Assembly: GCF_007558865.1 (NCBI RefSeq)
Contig: NZ_VLPK01000001.1
Coordinates: 1,860,001-1,924,000 of the forward strand
Origin: Mucilaginibacter corticis
GTDB taxonomy: Bacteria; Bacteroidota; Bacteroidia; Sphingobacteriales; Sphingobacteriaceae
DNA length: 64,000 bases
Reading direction: 5' to 3'
The notes beneath the pieces are model-generated. The model did not search any database. It had not been told where the DNA came from and worked only from the letters and a program-made list of their open reading frames with translations. The position numbers and the translations under genes were made by a program. This document shows, in pieces, positions 47,865-56,400 of the stretch. Numbering within the stretch: the stretch's first letter is position 1; every line of letters starts with the position of its first letter.

Positions 47865-48254
47865 ATGAAAATTGCAGTATTAATTGCCCGGATTTTACTG
47901 GGTTTAATCTTTGTAGTGTTTGGATTGAATTTCTTCTTTCCTTTTATCCCAAAACAACCCATGCCAACAGGCGCGGCTGGCGCATTTAGCGGCGGACTTT
48001 ACGGATCAGGTTACTTTTTTCAGTATATGAAGGTATTAGAAATTTTAAGCGGCTTGTTTTTATTAGCTAACCGTTATACTGCTTTCTTTTTACTGGTATT
48101 ATTACCTATCAGCTTAAATATAGCCTTATATCATACAATATTAGCTCCGGCAGGTGCGCCTATTGGCATTAGTATTATTGTATTGAATGTGTTTTTATGT
48201 ATTGCATACATCAAATACTACAGCAGCGTATTTACTGCCAAGCCTACGGTATAA
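47865..48254 (+). CDS. DoxX-family membrane protein
   Basis: A 129-residue inner-membrane protein with four predicted TM helices (about 4-25, 45-66, 72-93, 98-120). The start MKIAVLIARILLGLIFVVFG and the FLLANRYTAFFLLVLLPISL segment are DoxX-like. DoxX-type proteins are small integral membrane subunits sometimes linked to redox stress; no partner gene is present here. The stop codon is followed immediately by a REP-like palindrome. Confidence 0.85.
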   Translation: MKIAVLIARILLGLIFVVFGLNFFFPFIPKQPMPTGAAGAFSGGLYGSGYFFQYMKVLEILSGLFLLANRYTAFFLLVLLPISLNIALYHTILAPAGAPIGISIIVLNVFLCIAYIKYYSSVFTAKPTV

Positions 48255-48263
48255 CCCCTCTAA

Positions 48264-48280
48264 TCTCCCCAAAGGGGAGA
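48264..48280. repeat. REP-like palindrome after the DoxX gene
   Basis: TCTCCCC-AAA-GGGGAGA is a perfect palindrome, ten bases after the DoxX stop, with CCCCTCTAA filling the gap. A related CCCTCCC/GGGGAGGG unit with GGGTTGGGAGGGGGTTA follows at 48346-48376, ending at the stop codon of the convergent lipoprotein gene. Confidence 0.55.
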
Positions 48281-48285
48281 CTTCT

Positions 48286-48327
48286 AAACAAAAAAACCTT
48301 AAGGATTACCTCAAGGTTTTTTTGTTT
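48286..48327. terminator. Bidirectional terminator between DoxX and the lipoprotein gene
   Basis: AAACAAAAAAACCTT (48286-48300) pairs perfectly with AAGGTTTTTTTGTTT (48313-48327), 15 bp with a 12-base loop. The A and T tracts give U runs on either strand, so it can end both convergent genes. Confidence 0.8.
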
Positions 48328-48375
48328 AAAATAGCTCTTTTATAGCCCTCCCTGCTGGGGAGGGTTGGGAGGGGG

Positions 48376-49419
48376 TTATTGATATTGTATATACATTGGA
48401 TAAGGTTTCTTTTTCAAAACCTCCTCTGGTGTTAGCATGTGGTGCGGCGCTTTTTTGATGTCGTTTTTATAGAACAACTTAAAGCCTGTAAATTGTACCG
48501 GTTCGTTATGAACAAAGTAGCGCCAGGTGCCTTCTTTCAGGTCAGGCTCGCCCCAGCCGTCCATATCAATTACCAACTGAATTTCAGGATGCAATTTGAT
48601 GTTCTGATAGTTGGTCAGCATTTTCTTAGTGAAACGGTGAACGATCAGGATCTTTGGAGGCAGGTTATATTTTTTAACCAGGCCTGCTAAGTAGTTTGAT
48701 ACATAGTTAACATCGGCTGCATCATAAGTACCTATTTTTTTACCGGGCAAGCTGCCGTCTTTCATCGAGAATTCAGGGTCCATACCAAAATGCACTTGCG
48801 GCATCATTAGGTATTTTTCAAGCAATGGCAATTCTGTATGGATATTGCTTAGCGCAACCTGTACATCTAAAAACACAATGGCATGGGCTTTTTTGGCTAA
48901 CACCAATACACTGTCAATTTGTTTAAACGGCATGCGGTTACGGTATTTTCCGTCTTTACCGGCGTTACCGCTGGCTACAACAGCAATATAGTGTAATGCC
49001 GGTTGTACCGGTACCTGCGGATCAGCTTTCTCCCAATGCTTAACTTCGCCTTTTAGTTTGGCAAGCATTTCATTAGGCGGCAATTCGCCCAGGATGCCCA
49101 TTTTTTTAGCATAAAGGTTACCGTAATAGGCAACAACCCTTTTAAAGGGTAGAATAGCGCCCGGTAAAGGGTATGGCGTATTTTTAACCGGCCATTTGCC
49201 TGTAGTATCGCCATGGGCCATACGTTTCATTAATGAATCATATAGTTTCTTATCCAACGGAGGGTACACCACTTTAGCTGTTGAAGTATCTTCTGCAGCC
49301 TGAACATTTGCGGCGGTTTTTGTTTTGCTATCCTTAACGCCTGATTTGGTTTGGGTGCAGTTAGAGAACAGACCTAACGAAGACAGCATAAATACTGTTG
49401 ACAGAAATATATTTTTCAT
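48376..49419 (-). CDS. Hypothetical lipoprotein, TIM-barrel-like
   Basis: A 347-residue lipoprotein. The signal peptide ends with lipobox LFSNC (Cys at residue 21), followed by a low-complexity linker (to about 55). The body from about 85 has alternating beta/alpha units (VVAYYGNLYAKKMG, ALHYIAVVASGNAGK, AHAIVFLDVQVALS, PKILIVHRFTKKM, IQLVIDMDGWGEP) that resemble a glycosidase-like TIM barrel. I cannot identify catalytic residues with confidence, and the family name is unknown to me. It is bordered by a REP-like palindrome at the stop codon. Confidence 0.7.
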   Translation of the reverse strand: MKNIFLSTVFMLSSLGLFSNCTQTKSGVKDSKTKTAANVQAAEDTSTAKVVYPPLDKKLYDSLMKRMAHGDTTGKWPVKNTPYPLPGAILPFKRVVAYYGNLYAKKMGILGELPPNEMLAKLKGEVKHWEKADPQVPVQPALHYIAVVASGNAGKDGKYRNRMPFKQIDSVLVLAKKAHAIVFLDVQVALSNIHTELPLLEKYLMMPQVHFGMDPEFSMKDGSLPGKKIGTYDAADVNYVSNYLAGLVKKYNLPPKILIVHRFTKKMLTNYQNIKLHPEIQLVIDMDGWGEPDLKEGTWRYFVHNEPVQFTGFKLFYKNDIKKAPHHMLTPEEVLKKKPYPMYIQYQ

Positions 49420-49548
49420 TTAAAAAAATTAGATTTTTACTTTTTGTATTGTGATACAGTTACTTAAAGTATGAACTTAATGGTACTATACGTGTCGCAA
49501 AATAGGGTTTTTAATGTGCCTGTAAGTTTTAAATTATCCACAAAATGG

Positions 49549-50433
49549 TTATTTGTGTTTATAAAACTTACCGAATACGCCCAACGGCAGTTTAATGCCC
49601 GATGTCGCCTGCAAGTAAAGTTCGCCAATTTCCAGGTTCTGTACCTTGGGGAAAGCACTCTTGATCAGGTTCTCAACAATAACTGCCGAGAAGCCCAGCG
49701 AATAGGTGTTTAGTATTAAAAAATGCTCGTCAGGGTCAAGCAATTGTACTACATCCTGCATCATTTCGTTAATATGGTCTTCCAGTTTCCATTTCTCGCC
49801 GTTAGGGCCGTGGCCGTAAGCGGGAGGGTCAAGGATGATGCCGTTATATTTTTTGCCGCGTTTCAGTTCGCGTTTTACAAATTTCAGGGCATCCTCAACA
49901 ACCCAGCGGATATCCTTTAAGCCCGATAGTTCCTGGTTCTCGTTACCCCAGGTAACTACCTGTTTTATCGAGTCGACGTGTGTGGTATCAGCACCTGCCG
50001 CGCGGGCAATTAATGATGCGCCGCCGGTGTAGGCAAACAGGTTTAATACTTTAGGATCAGGTGTTTTAAATTTTTTGATGTTTTGCGAGATATAATCCCA
50101 GTTAACCGCTTGTTCAGGGAAAATACCCAAATGCTTAAATGAAGTAAGCGCCAATCTGAATTTAATAGCTGCTTCAGGGTTTTTATACTCGATATGCCAG
50201 CGATCAGGCGTAGCAGGATTTTTCTTGATCCACTCGCCCGATGTGGCAGAGCGGCCCTTAAACCTGATATGGTGTAAACGCTGCCATTCGGTTTGCGGCA
50301 ATACCTTACTCCAAACCGCCTGTGGTTCGGGGCGGATAAGTATTACGTTACCAAAGCGTTCCAGCTTCTCAAAATCGCCGCAGTCGATCAGCTCATAATC
50401 TTTCCAGTGTGTAGGCGTAAGCAGTTGGATCAT
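49549..50433 (-). CDS. SAM-dependent RNA methyltransferase (RlmI-like)
   Basis: A 294-residue methyltransferase of the Methyltrans_SAM/RlmI group, which methylate 23S rRNA bases. The N-terminal part is RNA-binding-like (RLHHIRFKGRSATSGEWIKK). The SAM site includes LNLFAYTGGASLIARAAGA (about 130-148) and VDSIKQVVTWGNENQEL; the catalytic-loop motif is ILDPPAYGHGPNGEKW. It is shorter than E. coli RlmI and lacks a separate PUA region, so the exact target is unknown. TATATTTG 27 bases upstream is its likely promoter box. Confidence 0.85.
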   Translation of the reverse strand: MIQLLTPTHWKDYELIDCGDFEKLERFGNVILIRPEPQAVWSKVLPQTEWQRLHHIRFKGRSATSGEWIKKNPATPDRWHIEYKNPEAAIKFRLALTSFKHLGIFPEQAVNWDYISQNIKKFKTPDPKVLNLFAYTGGASLIARAAGADTTHVDSIKQVVTWGNENQELSGLKDIRWVVEDALKFVKRELKRGKKYNGIILDPPAYGHGPNGEKWKLEDHINEMMQDVVQLLDPDEHFLILNTYSLGFSAVIVENLIKSAFPKVQNLEIGELYLQATSGIKLPLGVFGKFYKHK

Positions 50434-50460
50434 TTAATATCAGGAATTAGTTACCGGCGG

Positions 50461-50468
50461 CAAATATA
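50461..50468 (-). promoter_or_regulatory. Putative promoter box of the RlmI-like gene
   Basis: TATATTTG on the minus strand (50468-50461) matches TAnnTTTG, 27 bases before the ATG at 50433. A minus-33 TTG is not evident. Confidence 0.45.
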
Positions 50469-50609
50469 AGGATAAAGGTAATATTATCTAATGGGCTACT
50501 TGCCGGCGAGCATCTGTAGTTAACGGGTAACATATTTGTTAGATAGGGTAAAAGTTTTCACGCACTTGTGTTTAATCAGTAATTTTAGCTCACTAATAAA
50601 TTTATCCGC

Positions 50610-51434
50610 GTGAAAAAGTTTTTTAAACCCTCGCTAACGCTGCTGTTGCCCGCTGTTTTGTTTAGCATTGCAGCTAATGCGCAAAAGTTACCTAAAATCC
50701 AGGTGACAAGTGTAGCCGCTCCGGCCAACATTAAAGTTGATGGTAAAACAACCGAATGGAACAATAAATTCCAGGCATTTAACCGTACTACCGAAGTTTA
50801 TTATACACTATCAAACAGCGCTACAAAATTGTATTTAACCATACAGTCTGACGAGCAACGGATCATTCGGAAAATAACATCAAACGGGATCACGCTAACC
50901 ATAATGGCCGACCCTAAACAAAATAAGGACGGGTTAGCGGTTACATTCCCGGCATATGCTAAAACGCAACGCCCGGTCTACTTTAATTTAAAAGACCCTT
51001 ACCTGGCTGTAAAGGACACCAATGTAAATAATACCATGGCCGATTCTGTAATGAATGCCTACAACGCTACATTAGATGCCGCCTTTAAGGCAATAGGCGT
51101 TACAGGCGAGCCGACAATACCGGATAGTACGCTTTCTGTATTTAATACCGAGGGGTTTAAAGCGGTTGCGCGTTTCAATCGTAAATTGGTTTATACTTAC
51201 GAACTGGCCATACCGCTTAGCTATATAAAATTTGCTGCCGATAAACCGGGAACATTTAAATATATGCTACAGGTTAACGGCCCTCCGGGCGAAGTTAGGG
51301 TAGTAGACGATGGCCGGCGCATGGTTTATACCGCCGGCGACGGTACCGAAGTTAATATAGGCTACCCGGGACCTAACAATTTAGGCTTTGCAAATCCAAC
51401 CAATTTTACAGGGGAATATACGCTGGCGAAGTGA
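50610..51434 (+). CDS. Secreted protein with possible CBM9-like domain
   Basis: A 274-residue exported protein starting with GTG (50610). The signal peptide (MKKFFKPSLTLLLPAVLFSI to ANAQ) is followed by a domain beginning IKVDGKTTEWNNKFQAFNRT and YYTLSNSATKLYLTIQSDEQ, which resembles the start of CBM9-like or DOMON-like carbohydrate-binding folds. The C-terminal part contains AIPLSYIKFAADKPGTFKYM. I do not identify an enzyme. TAATTTTA about 25 bases upstream is a one-base variant minus-7 box. The stop codon is followed directly by a (GTCATTA)6 array. Confidence 0.65.
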   Translation: MKKFFKPSLTLLLPAVLFSIAANAQKLPKIQVTSVAAPANIKVDGKTTEWNNKFQAFNRTTEVYYTLSNSATKLYLTIQSDEQRIIRKITSNGITLTIMADPKQNKDGLAVTFPAYAKTQRPVYFNLKDPYLAVKDTNVNNTMADSVMNAYNATLDAAFKAIGVTGEPTIPDSTLSVFNTEGFKAVARFNRKLVYTYELAIPLSYIKFAADKPGTFKYMLQVNGPPGEVRVVDDGRRMVYTAGDGTEVNIGYPGPNNLGFANPTNFTGEYTLAK

Positions 51435-51479
51435 GTCATTAGTCATTAGTCATTAGTCATTAGTCATTAGTCATTAGTC
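51435..51479. repeat. Heptanucleotide tandem array (GTCATTA)6
   Basis: Six perfect copies of GTCATTA start at the base after the TGA stop (51434) of the secreted-protein gene, followed by GTC and then unrelated sequence. It is a 7-bp microsatellite. Related period-7 arrays occur elsewhere in the window. Confidence 0.9.
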
Positions 51480-51503
51480 GATTTTGAGGCTATACAAGTT
51501 ACT

Positions 51504-51539
51504 AAAAAGGCGATAAGTGTTGAAACTTATCGCCTTTTT
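51504..51539. terminator. Bidirectional terminator
   Basis: AAAAAGGCGATAAGT (51504-51518) and ACTTATCGCCTTTTT (51525-51539) form a perfect 15-bp stem with a 6-base loop, with A and T tracts on either side. It serves the secreted-protein gene and the convergent mlaE/mlaF-type pair. Confidence 0.9.
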
Positions 51540-51592
51540 ATTTAGCCATTGACAGGCCCTAATCTCTAATTAACTAATCTCTAATCACCTAA

Positions 51593-52345
51593 CTAAAGCT
51601 TCGCTTTTGCCGCTTGCATAAACTTGCTGGCGAAAACGAAGTCGTTTAGCTCTTTGTTATCAGTATGGGCAATTTCTTTGTTGCTGCCTTCCCACCATTT
51701 TTCGCCGTTGTGCAGAAAGATAATATGCTCGCCAATACCCATTACCGAGTTCATGTCGTGGGTAACAATAACGGTGGTCATGTTATACTCTTCGGTCAGC
51801 TCATTGATCAGGTCGTCAATAAGTATAGAAGTTTTTGGGTCGAGGCCCGAGTTAGGCTCATCCACAAATAAATATTTGGGCTGCATGGATATAGCGCGCG
51901 CTATACCCACACGCTTTTTCATCCCTCCCGAAAGTTCGGCTGGGTAAAGCTTGTTTTTTCCAGCCAGGTTAACCCTTTCTAAACAGAAATTAGCGCGATC
52001 CAGCTTTTCTGCAGCGGTTTGTTTAGTAAACAGATTTAGCGGGAACATGATGTTCTCTTCCACCGTCATGGAGTCAAACAAAGCCGAGTTTTGAAAAAGC
52101 ATACCAATATGTGTACGGATAGGTACCCGCTGCTCAAAATTCATTTCGGTAAAGTTTTCGCCGCTAAAAAAAACAGAACCCTTGGTAGGCTCATGCAAGC
52201 CTACAATACATTTTAAAAGGGTTGTTTTACCAGAGCCCGATCCACCGATGATGAGGTTGTTTTTACCGGCTATAAAGTTTGCTGAGATGCCTTTTAATAC
52301 TTTATTCTCGCCAAAGGTTTTATGAATGTCCTTGATCTCGATCAT
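51593..52345 (-). CDS. mlaF: ABC transporter ATPase (MlaF-type)
   Basis: A 250-residue ABC ATPase that powers phospholipid or lipid trafficking between the membranes with MlaE. Walker A is GGSGSGKT (34-41), the signature LSGGMKKR near 139-146, and Walker B YLFVDEPNSGLD near 158-169. TVIVTHD contains the switch His. The start overlaps the permease stop by four bases (ATGA), so the pair is translationally coupled. No MlaD/MCE gene is within the window. Confidence 0.88.
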   Translation of the reverse strand: MIEIKDIHKTFGENKVLKGISANFIAGKNNLIIGGSGSGKTTLLKCIVGLHEPTKGSVFFSGENFTEMNFEQRVPIRTHIGMLFQNSALFDSMTVEENIMFPLNLFTKQTAAEKLDRANFCLERVNLAGKNKLYPAELSGGMKKRVGIARAISMQPKYLFVDEPNSGLDPKTSILIDDLINELTEEYNMTTVIVTHDMNSVMGIGEHIIFLHNGEKWWEGSNKEIAHTDNKELNDFVFASKFMQAAKAKL

Positions 52346-53073
52346 AGCATAATACGGGTTATAACCAGGTCGGCAAATAGAATCATTACGCAGCTGTAAA
52401 CCACGCCGCGGGTTGATGATTGCCCAACCTCAAGCGCGCCGCCTGATGTGTAAAAGCCCTGGTATGCACAAATAGAAGCTATAATAAAACCAAAAACTAC
52501 GGCCTTAACCAGGGCAACCTGTATGGTTAACCCGTCAAAACCATCGCGAACCCCTATCAGGTAGTCGTCGGGCGTAATATCGCCGGATACCAGGCAGGCA
52601 ATGTATCCGCCGGTAATACCCAAGGTTATAGAGATGATCACCAGTAAGGGTATCATGGTCATGCTGGCAATTATTTTGGGCGATATAAGGTAACCGGGCG
52701 CGTTCACGCCCATAATCTCTAAAGCGTCAATTTGTTCAGTAACCCGCATGGTGCCTATTTGCGACGCGATGCTTGAACCTACCCGGCCCGCCAGCACCAA
52801 TGCTGATATGGTGGGACTAAATTCCAAAATGGTAGAGTCGCGCGCTATTTTACCGGCAATACTCATGGATACCAGCGGGCTGCTTAACTGAAATGCCACC
52901 TGTATGGTAGTAGCCGCGCCGATAAAAACGGAGATGATAGCGATAATGCCCAATGAACCAACGCCGATGGATACCATCTCGCGCATTACCTCGGCCCAGT
53001 AAACACTAAATTTTTCGGGTTTCCTGAAACTTAAACGTAGCAGAAGTATGTATTTGCCTAAACTGTAAAACAT
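52342..53073 (-). CDS. mlaE: ABC transporter permease (MlaE-type)
   Basis: A 243-residue MlaE-family integral membrane protein. The family motifs are visible: VGSLGIIAIISVFIGAATTI, ALVLAGRVGSSIASQIGTMR, and VTEQIDALEIMGVNAPGYLI. It has about five to six TM helices. It forms the inner-membrane permease for lipid transport driven by the overlapping ATPase gene. A TATTTTTA sequence (53094-53101, minus strand) 21 bases upstream is a one-base variant of the minus-7 box. Confidence 0.9.
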   Translation of the reverse strand: MFYSLGKYILLLRLSFRKPEKFSVYWAEVMREMVSIGVGSLGIIAIISVFIGAATTIQVAFQLSSPLVSMSIAGKIARDSTILEFSPTISALVLAGRVGSSIASQIGTMRVTEQIDALEIMGVNAPGYLISPKIIASMTMIPLLVIISITLGITGGYIACLVSGDITPDDYLIGVRDGFDGLTIQVALVKAVVFGFIIASICAYQGFYTSGGALEVGQSSTRGVVYSCVMILFADLVITRIML

Positions 53074-53314
53074 GCTATCATATAAAACCGGGTTAAAAAT
53101 ACATTTTTACCTTGAAGCCTGGTAATGCCTGCAACTGATAATTTGTGCACAGGCTTAAGATTAACTAAATATGTCATGATTTGTTTAAAAGAGTATTAAT
53201 TTAATATTGATTGATTAATTGATACGCGGGATAAATTTCCATTTTCACCGACTATTCCACCCCGTTCCCCGATTTGTATAAGCGGCTTTTCTCAATTATA
53301 TCTACTTTTAACCT

Positions 53315-54019
53315 ATGAACAACGCAATAATAACCGGAGCAACTAAAGGAATGGGCAGGGCAATAGCCATTGCATTTGCAACAGAGGGCATCAGCCTGGC
53401 CATAAACTCACGTAAAGCTGACGAGCTTGACGCCTTTAAAACCGAACTATTGACAATTAACCCGGCCATAAAAGTTTTTACCGCTGTTGCCGATGGCAGT
53501 AACAAAGACCAGCTGCTGCAATTTGCAAAAAGCGCAGAGCAGGAATTGGGCACCATCAACATCATTGTTAACAACCTGGGCATGTATGAATATTCGCGGA
53601 TCTTGAATGATGGAGACGCGTTGTTTCAGAAAATGTTTAATACCAACCTGATGCCGGCTTATGAGCTTTATCGCCTTTTTGGTAAAAGCATGATAGCCGC
53701 CGGCAACGGGCATATCTTCAACATCTGTTCCGTTGCATCATTAAACCCCGTAGTCGACGCGGGAACTTATAGTGTAACAAAAGCGGCCTTGTTAAGCCTG
53801 AATAATGTAATGCGCTTAGAGATGCAGGAGCATGGGGTTAAGGTAACTGCAGTTATCCCCGGCTCAACACTAACCGCTTCATGGGATGGCCAGGCTGTTG
53901 ACAAAGACACAATGGTTTTACCGCAAGACATCGCATCGGCCATTGTAAATATTTATAAAATGAGCAAAGGTGCCAATGTCGACCAAATAATTATAAAACC
54001 CGCTGGCGGGCAATTATAA
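53315..54019 (+). CDS. SDR-family oxidoreductase
   Basis: A protein of 234 residues with the classical short-chain dehydrogenase motifs. The NAD(P)-binding TGATKGMGR occupies 7-15, NNLGMYE is near 86-92, and the catalytic pair Tyr152 and Lys156 lies in TYSVTKAALL. It is closest to 3-ketoacyl-ACP-reductase-like SDRs. The substrate is unknown. It starts 25 bases before the PspC gene, so they may be co-transcribed. TACTTTTA about 10 bases upstream of the start is a variant box. Confidence 0.88.
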   Translation: MNNAIITGATKGMGRAIAIAFATEGISLAINSRKADELDAFKTELLTINPAIKVFTAVADGSNKDQLLQFAKSAEQELGTINIIVNNLGMYEYSRILNDGDALFQKMFNTNLMPAYELYRLFGKSMIAAGNGHIFNICSVASLNPVVDAGTYSVTKAALLSLNNVMRLEMQEHGVKVTAVIPGSTLTASWDGQAVDKDTMVLPQDIASAIVNIYKMSKGANVDQIIIKPAGGQL

Positions 54020-54043
54020 ACAAACAATTAAAAAACTAAGATC

Positions 54044-54643
54044 ATGGAAAAGAAACTCCAACGCGACGAACATAATAAAATGATAGCTGGCGTATGCGCC
54101 GGCATCGCGGAATATTTAAGTATTGATGTAACATTAGTGAGGGTATTATTTGTATTAGCATTGATATTGCATGGCTGTGGCATAGTGCCTTACATTATAC
54201 TGTGGATAGTAATGCCTAAAAAAGTTTATGGCTTTAACACTACAGGTTTTAATAACCCCGGCCCTTTTAATTATACCGTACCGCCAAAAACAGATGGCCC
54301 GGTTGATTACACTGTACCTAACCCCTTCGGTAATTTCACCCGGCCACAGGACGCGCCGTTTGCAATGCCGCCTAAGAAAAGGTCTAATGCCGGTGTAATT
54401 ATCGGTGTGGCGCTGGTAGCATTTGGCTCATTCTTTATGCTGGATAACTTTGACTTGTTACCCGACTGGCAATTTGACCGCTTATGGCCTTTAGTATTGG
54501 TTACCGCCGGCATAGTCCTGGTATTTTCACGCAGAGCCCTGCACCCATGGGAACAAGAAAACTGGCATACCACTAACACCGACCCTGCAACTACCGAAAC
54601 AAAAGAAGAAGACAAAACCGGAGATAACAATCCAACTGTTTAA
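54044..54643 (+). CDS. PspC-domain membrane protein
   Basis: A 199-residue protein. Residues 1-62 are a PspC domain: KKLQRDEHNKMIAGVCAGIA with a TM helix (VRVLFVLALILHGCGIVPYI). PspC proteins sense membrane stress. A Pro/Asn-rich linker (65-105) leads to a second hydrophobic block (GVIIGVALVAFGSFFMLDNF and LWPLVLVTAGIVLVFSRRAL), the DUF5668-like half. The C-terminus is polar. The next gene carries a similar LiaF-like domain. Confidence 0.87.
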   Translation: MEKKLQRDEHNKMIAGVCAGIAEYLSIDVTLVRVLFVLALILHGCGIVPYIILWIVMPKKVYGFNTTGFNNPGPFNYTVPPKTDGPVDYTVPNPFGNFTRPQDAPFAMPPKKRSNAGVIIGVALVAFGSFFMLDNFDLLPDWQFDRLWPLVLVTAGIVLVFSRRALHPWEQENWHTTNTDPATTETKEEDKTGDNNPTV

Positions 54644-54664
54644 CCAGCTATAAAAAATAAGATC

Positions 54665-55654
54665 ATGAAAAACGATAAAATAATTCCGGGCCTGGTCCTG
54701 ATATTGATAGGAGCGGTTATACTGCTTCACAACTACGGTGTAATTCCCTTCCATTGGGGTAACCTTTTTTACCTGTGGCCAATATTTATAGTTGTGGCCG
54801 GTATTAACCTGATATTTGCACACAACCGGTCAAACAGTGCTACAGCGTTAAAGATCGCTGTCATAGTTGGCGGGTTCTGCCTGATCATCTTCGGCAACTT
54901 TGATAAAAAAGAACATTTTTGGAACAAGTACAACAACAACTTTAATGATAACAGTGACGATGATGATAACGACGACGATAACGACAGCCTTAGTGTAACC
55001 AAAGTTGAAGGCAACAGTCAGTTTAATACACCTTTTGCCGCCAATACCAAGGTTGCGCGTTTAAGCATCAGCGGTGGCGGTACAACTTATACGCTAAGCG
55101 ATACTACCAACCAGCTGTTTACAGCCAATACGCACGAGTTTAAAGGCAAATACGAGTTTACCCATAATCAAAAAGATTCTGTAGCTGATCTTAACTTCAG
55201 CATGAAGGGCCGCCACGGTATCAGTTTTGATTTTGACGACAATGATAAGGACAGCAGCAAAAGTAATTCTGCCGTATTTAAACTGAATACCGCGCCCGAG
55301 TGGGACATCAACATAAAAACCGGCGCAACCAAGCTTGACTTTGATCTTGCTAAATTTAAGATACGCTCACTTTCATTAAGCGGCGGCGCTGCAGATTTTG
55401 ATGTTAAACTTGGCCAGCCATTGGCAGCAACCAATGTTGACGTTGAAACAGGCATGTCGGCGGTAACGATCAGGATCCCGGCTAATGCGGCTTGCCATAT
55501 AAAAAGCAGCACAGGTTTATCATCAACAAACTTTGAGGGCTTTGTTAAACAAGACGACGGCACTTACGAAACCGCAGGTTTCAGCAGCGCCAAAAATAAG
55601 ATCTATATAAAAATGAGCGGCGGTATGGCCGACTTTAAGGTTAAGAGATACTAA
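54665..55654 (+). CDS. LiaF-like membrane protein (DUF5668 plus cell-wall-active-response domain)
   Basis: A 329-residue protein. The N-terminus (IIPGLVLILIGAVILLHNYG to about 80) holds three short TM helices as in DUF5668/LiaF_N. A very acidic linker (NDNSDDDDNDDDNDS, about 96-110) follows, then a beta-rich extracytoplasmic domain (SISGGGTTYTLSDTTNQLFT, INIKTGATKLDFDLAKFKI) typical of LiaF-like C-terminal domains. With the PspC gene 21 bases upstream it makes a membrane-stress operon. Its last bases are inside a hairpin shared with the RDD gene. Confidence 0.85.
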   Translation: MKNDKIIPGLVLILIGAVILLHNYGVIPFHWGNLFYLWPIFIVVAGINLIFAHNRSNSATALKIAVIVGGFCLIIFGNFDKKEHFWNKYNNNFNDNSDDDDNDDDNDSLSVTKVEGNSQFNTPFAANTKVARLSISGGGTTYTLSDTTNQLFTANTHEFKGKYEFTHNQKDSVADLNFSMKGRHGISFDFDDNDKDSSKSNSAVFKLNTAPEWDINIKTGATKLDFDLAKFKIRSLSLSGGAADFDVKLGQPLAATNVDVETGMSAVTIRIPANAACHIKSSTGLSSTNFEGFVKQDDGTYETAGFSSAKNKIYIKMSGGMADFKVKRY

Positions 55655-55670
55655 ATCTCTTAACCTTAAA
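55634..55670. terminator. Terminator hairpin built from two convergent gene ends
   Basis: TTTAAGGTTAAGAGA (55634-55648) pairs perfectly over 15 bp with TCTCTTAACCTTAAA (55656-55670), around a 7-base loop (TACTAAA). The left arm is the coding end of the LiaF-like gene (stop at 55652-55654 in the loop), and the right arm carries the stop codon of the RDD gene (55666-55668). Confidence 0.8.
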
Positions 55671-56289
55671 CCGTTGTTATAACGTAAGTTTTGGCAAGGC
55701 TGTCATACCAGGCCTGGCGGTGTTCGCTAAAAAACACGCTTATAAATGGGATCCAGATGGTGAGGGATAACACCACCCCAAGGTTGCGCAGTAACGACCG
55801 CGGTAATGATAAACGTTGCCCATATATATCAACCACAATCAGTTTAAATATTGTTTTACCAACAGTGCCTTTTAAATTGGTAGCCTCGCAAATGGTTTTG
55901 TACAGCAAAAATATGGTAACCACACTTGCCGACATGATCAGCATTGATGTAGGTACAGGCTTCCTGAACGAATAATCTATATCTAAAGGCAGAACAACCA
56001 ATCCGGTACGTACGGCAATATTTGATACAATGATATATATGCCGAAGTAATCAATAATAAAAGCGCTCAACCGTTTCCCTAATGAGGCCAGGTTATCCAT
56101 GGTAGGAAAGTAAATGCCCTGAGCCTCAAAATAATCGATAAACTCCGGCAATTCTGACGCGTATTGCGGCTGATCACTTAACGGGGTGATCAACTCTGTA
56201 TGGATATCAAGATCCATCTGGGTCAATTCATGATAAGTGTATGGCCCTTTTTTTTCTTCGCCTTCAACCAGGTAATATTCGTCGTTCAT
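55666..56289 (-). CDS. RDD-family protein with GYF_2 domain
   Basis: A 207-residue protein. The N-terminal 55 residues (EYYLVEGEEKKGPYTYHELT) match the GYF_2/DUF4339 domain, a protein-interaction module. The rest is an RDD domain with three to four TM helices (LGKRLSAFIIDYFGIYIIVS starting near 66, VVTIFLLYKTICEA, GTVGKTIFKLIVVD). The RDD signature Arg-Asp-Asp is replaced by R..D in RLSAFIIDYF. RDD proteins may transport or scaffold; role unknown. It overlaps a hairpin at its 3' end. Confidence 0.87.
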   Translation of the reverse strand: MNDEYYLVEGEEKKGPYTYHELTQMDLDIHTELITPLSDQPQYASELPEFIDYFEAQGIYFPTMDNLASLGKRLSAFIIDYFGIYIIVSNIAVRTGLVVLPLDIDYSFRKPVPTSMLIMSASVVTIFLLYKTICEATNLKGTVGKTIFKLIVVDIYGQRLSLPRSLLRNLGVVLSLTIWIPFISVFFSEHRQAWYDSLAKTYVITTV

Positions 56290-56366
56290 GTTGGGTGTAA
56301 ATTAGCTTTAACAGCTATTTATAAATTCTTTACAAAATGTTGTAAATATAGCAATAGGTAAATCGT

Positions 56367-56374
56367 TAACTTTG
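56367..56374 (+). promoter_or_regulatory. Putative ispG promoter box
   Basis: TAACTTTG at 56367-56374 matches TAnnTTTG and ends 26 bases before the ispG ATG at 56401. TTG at 56340-56342 is 24 bases upstream, slightly far for a minus-33 element. Confidence 0.5.
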
Positions 56375-56400
56375 TATTTAATTAAAAGATTATACGCTGC

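Noticed and set aside
51435..51479. Short regular repeats suggesting a CRISPR array
   Set aside because: The units are perfect 7-mers with no spacers and there are no cas genes nearby.
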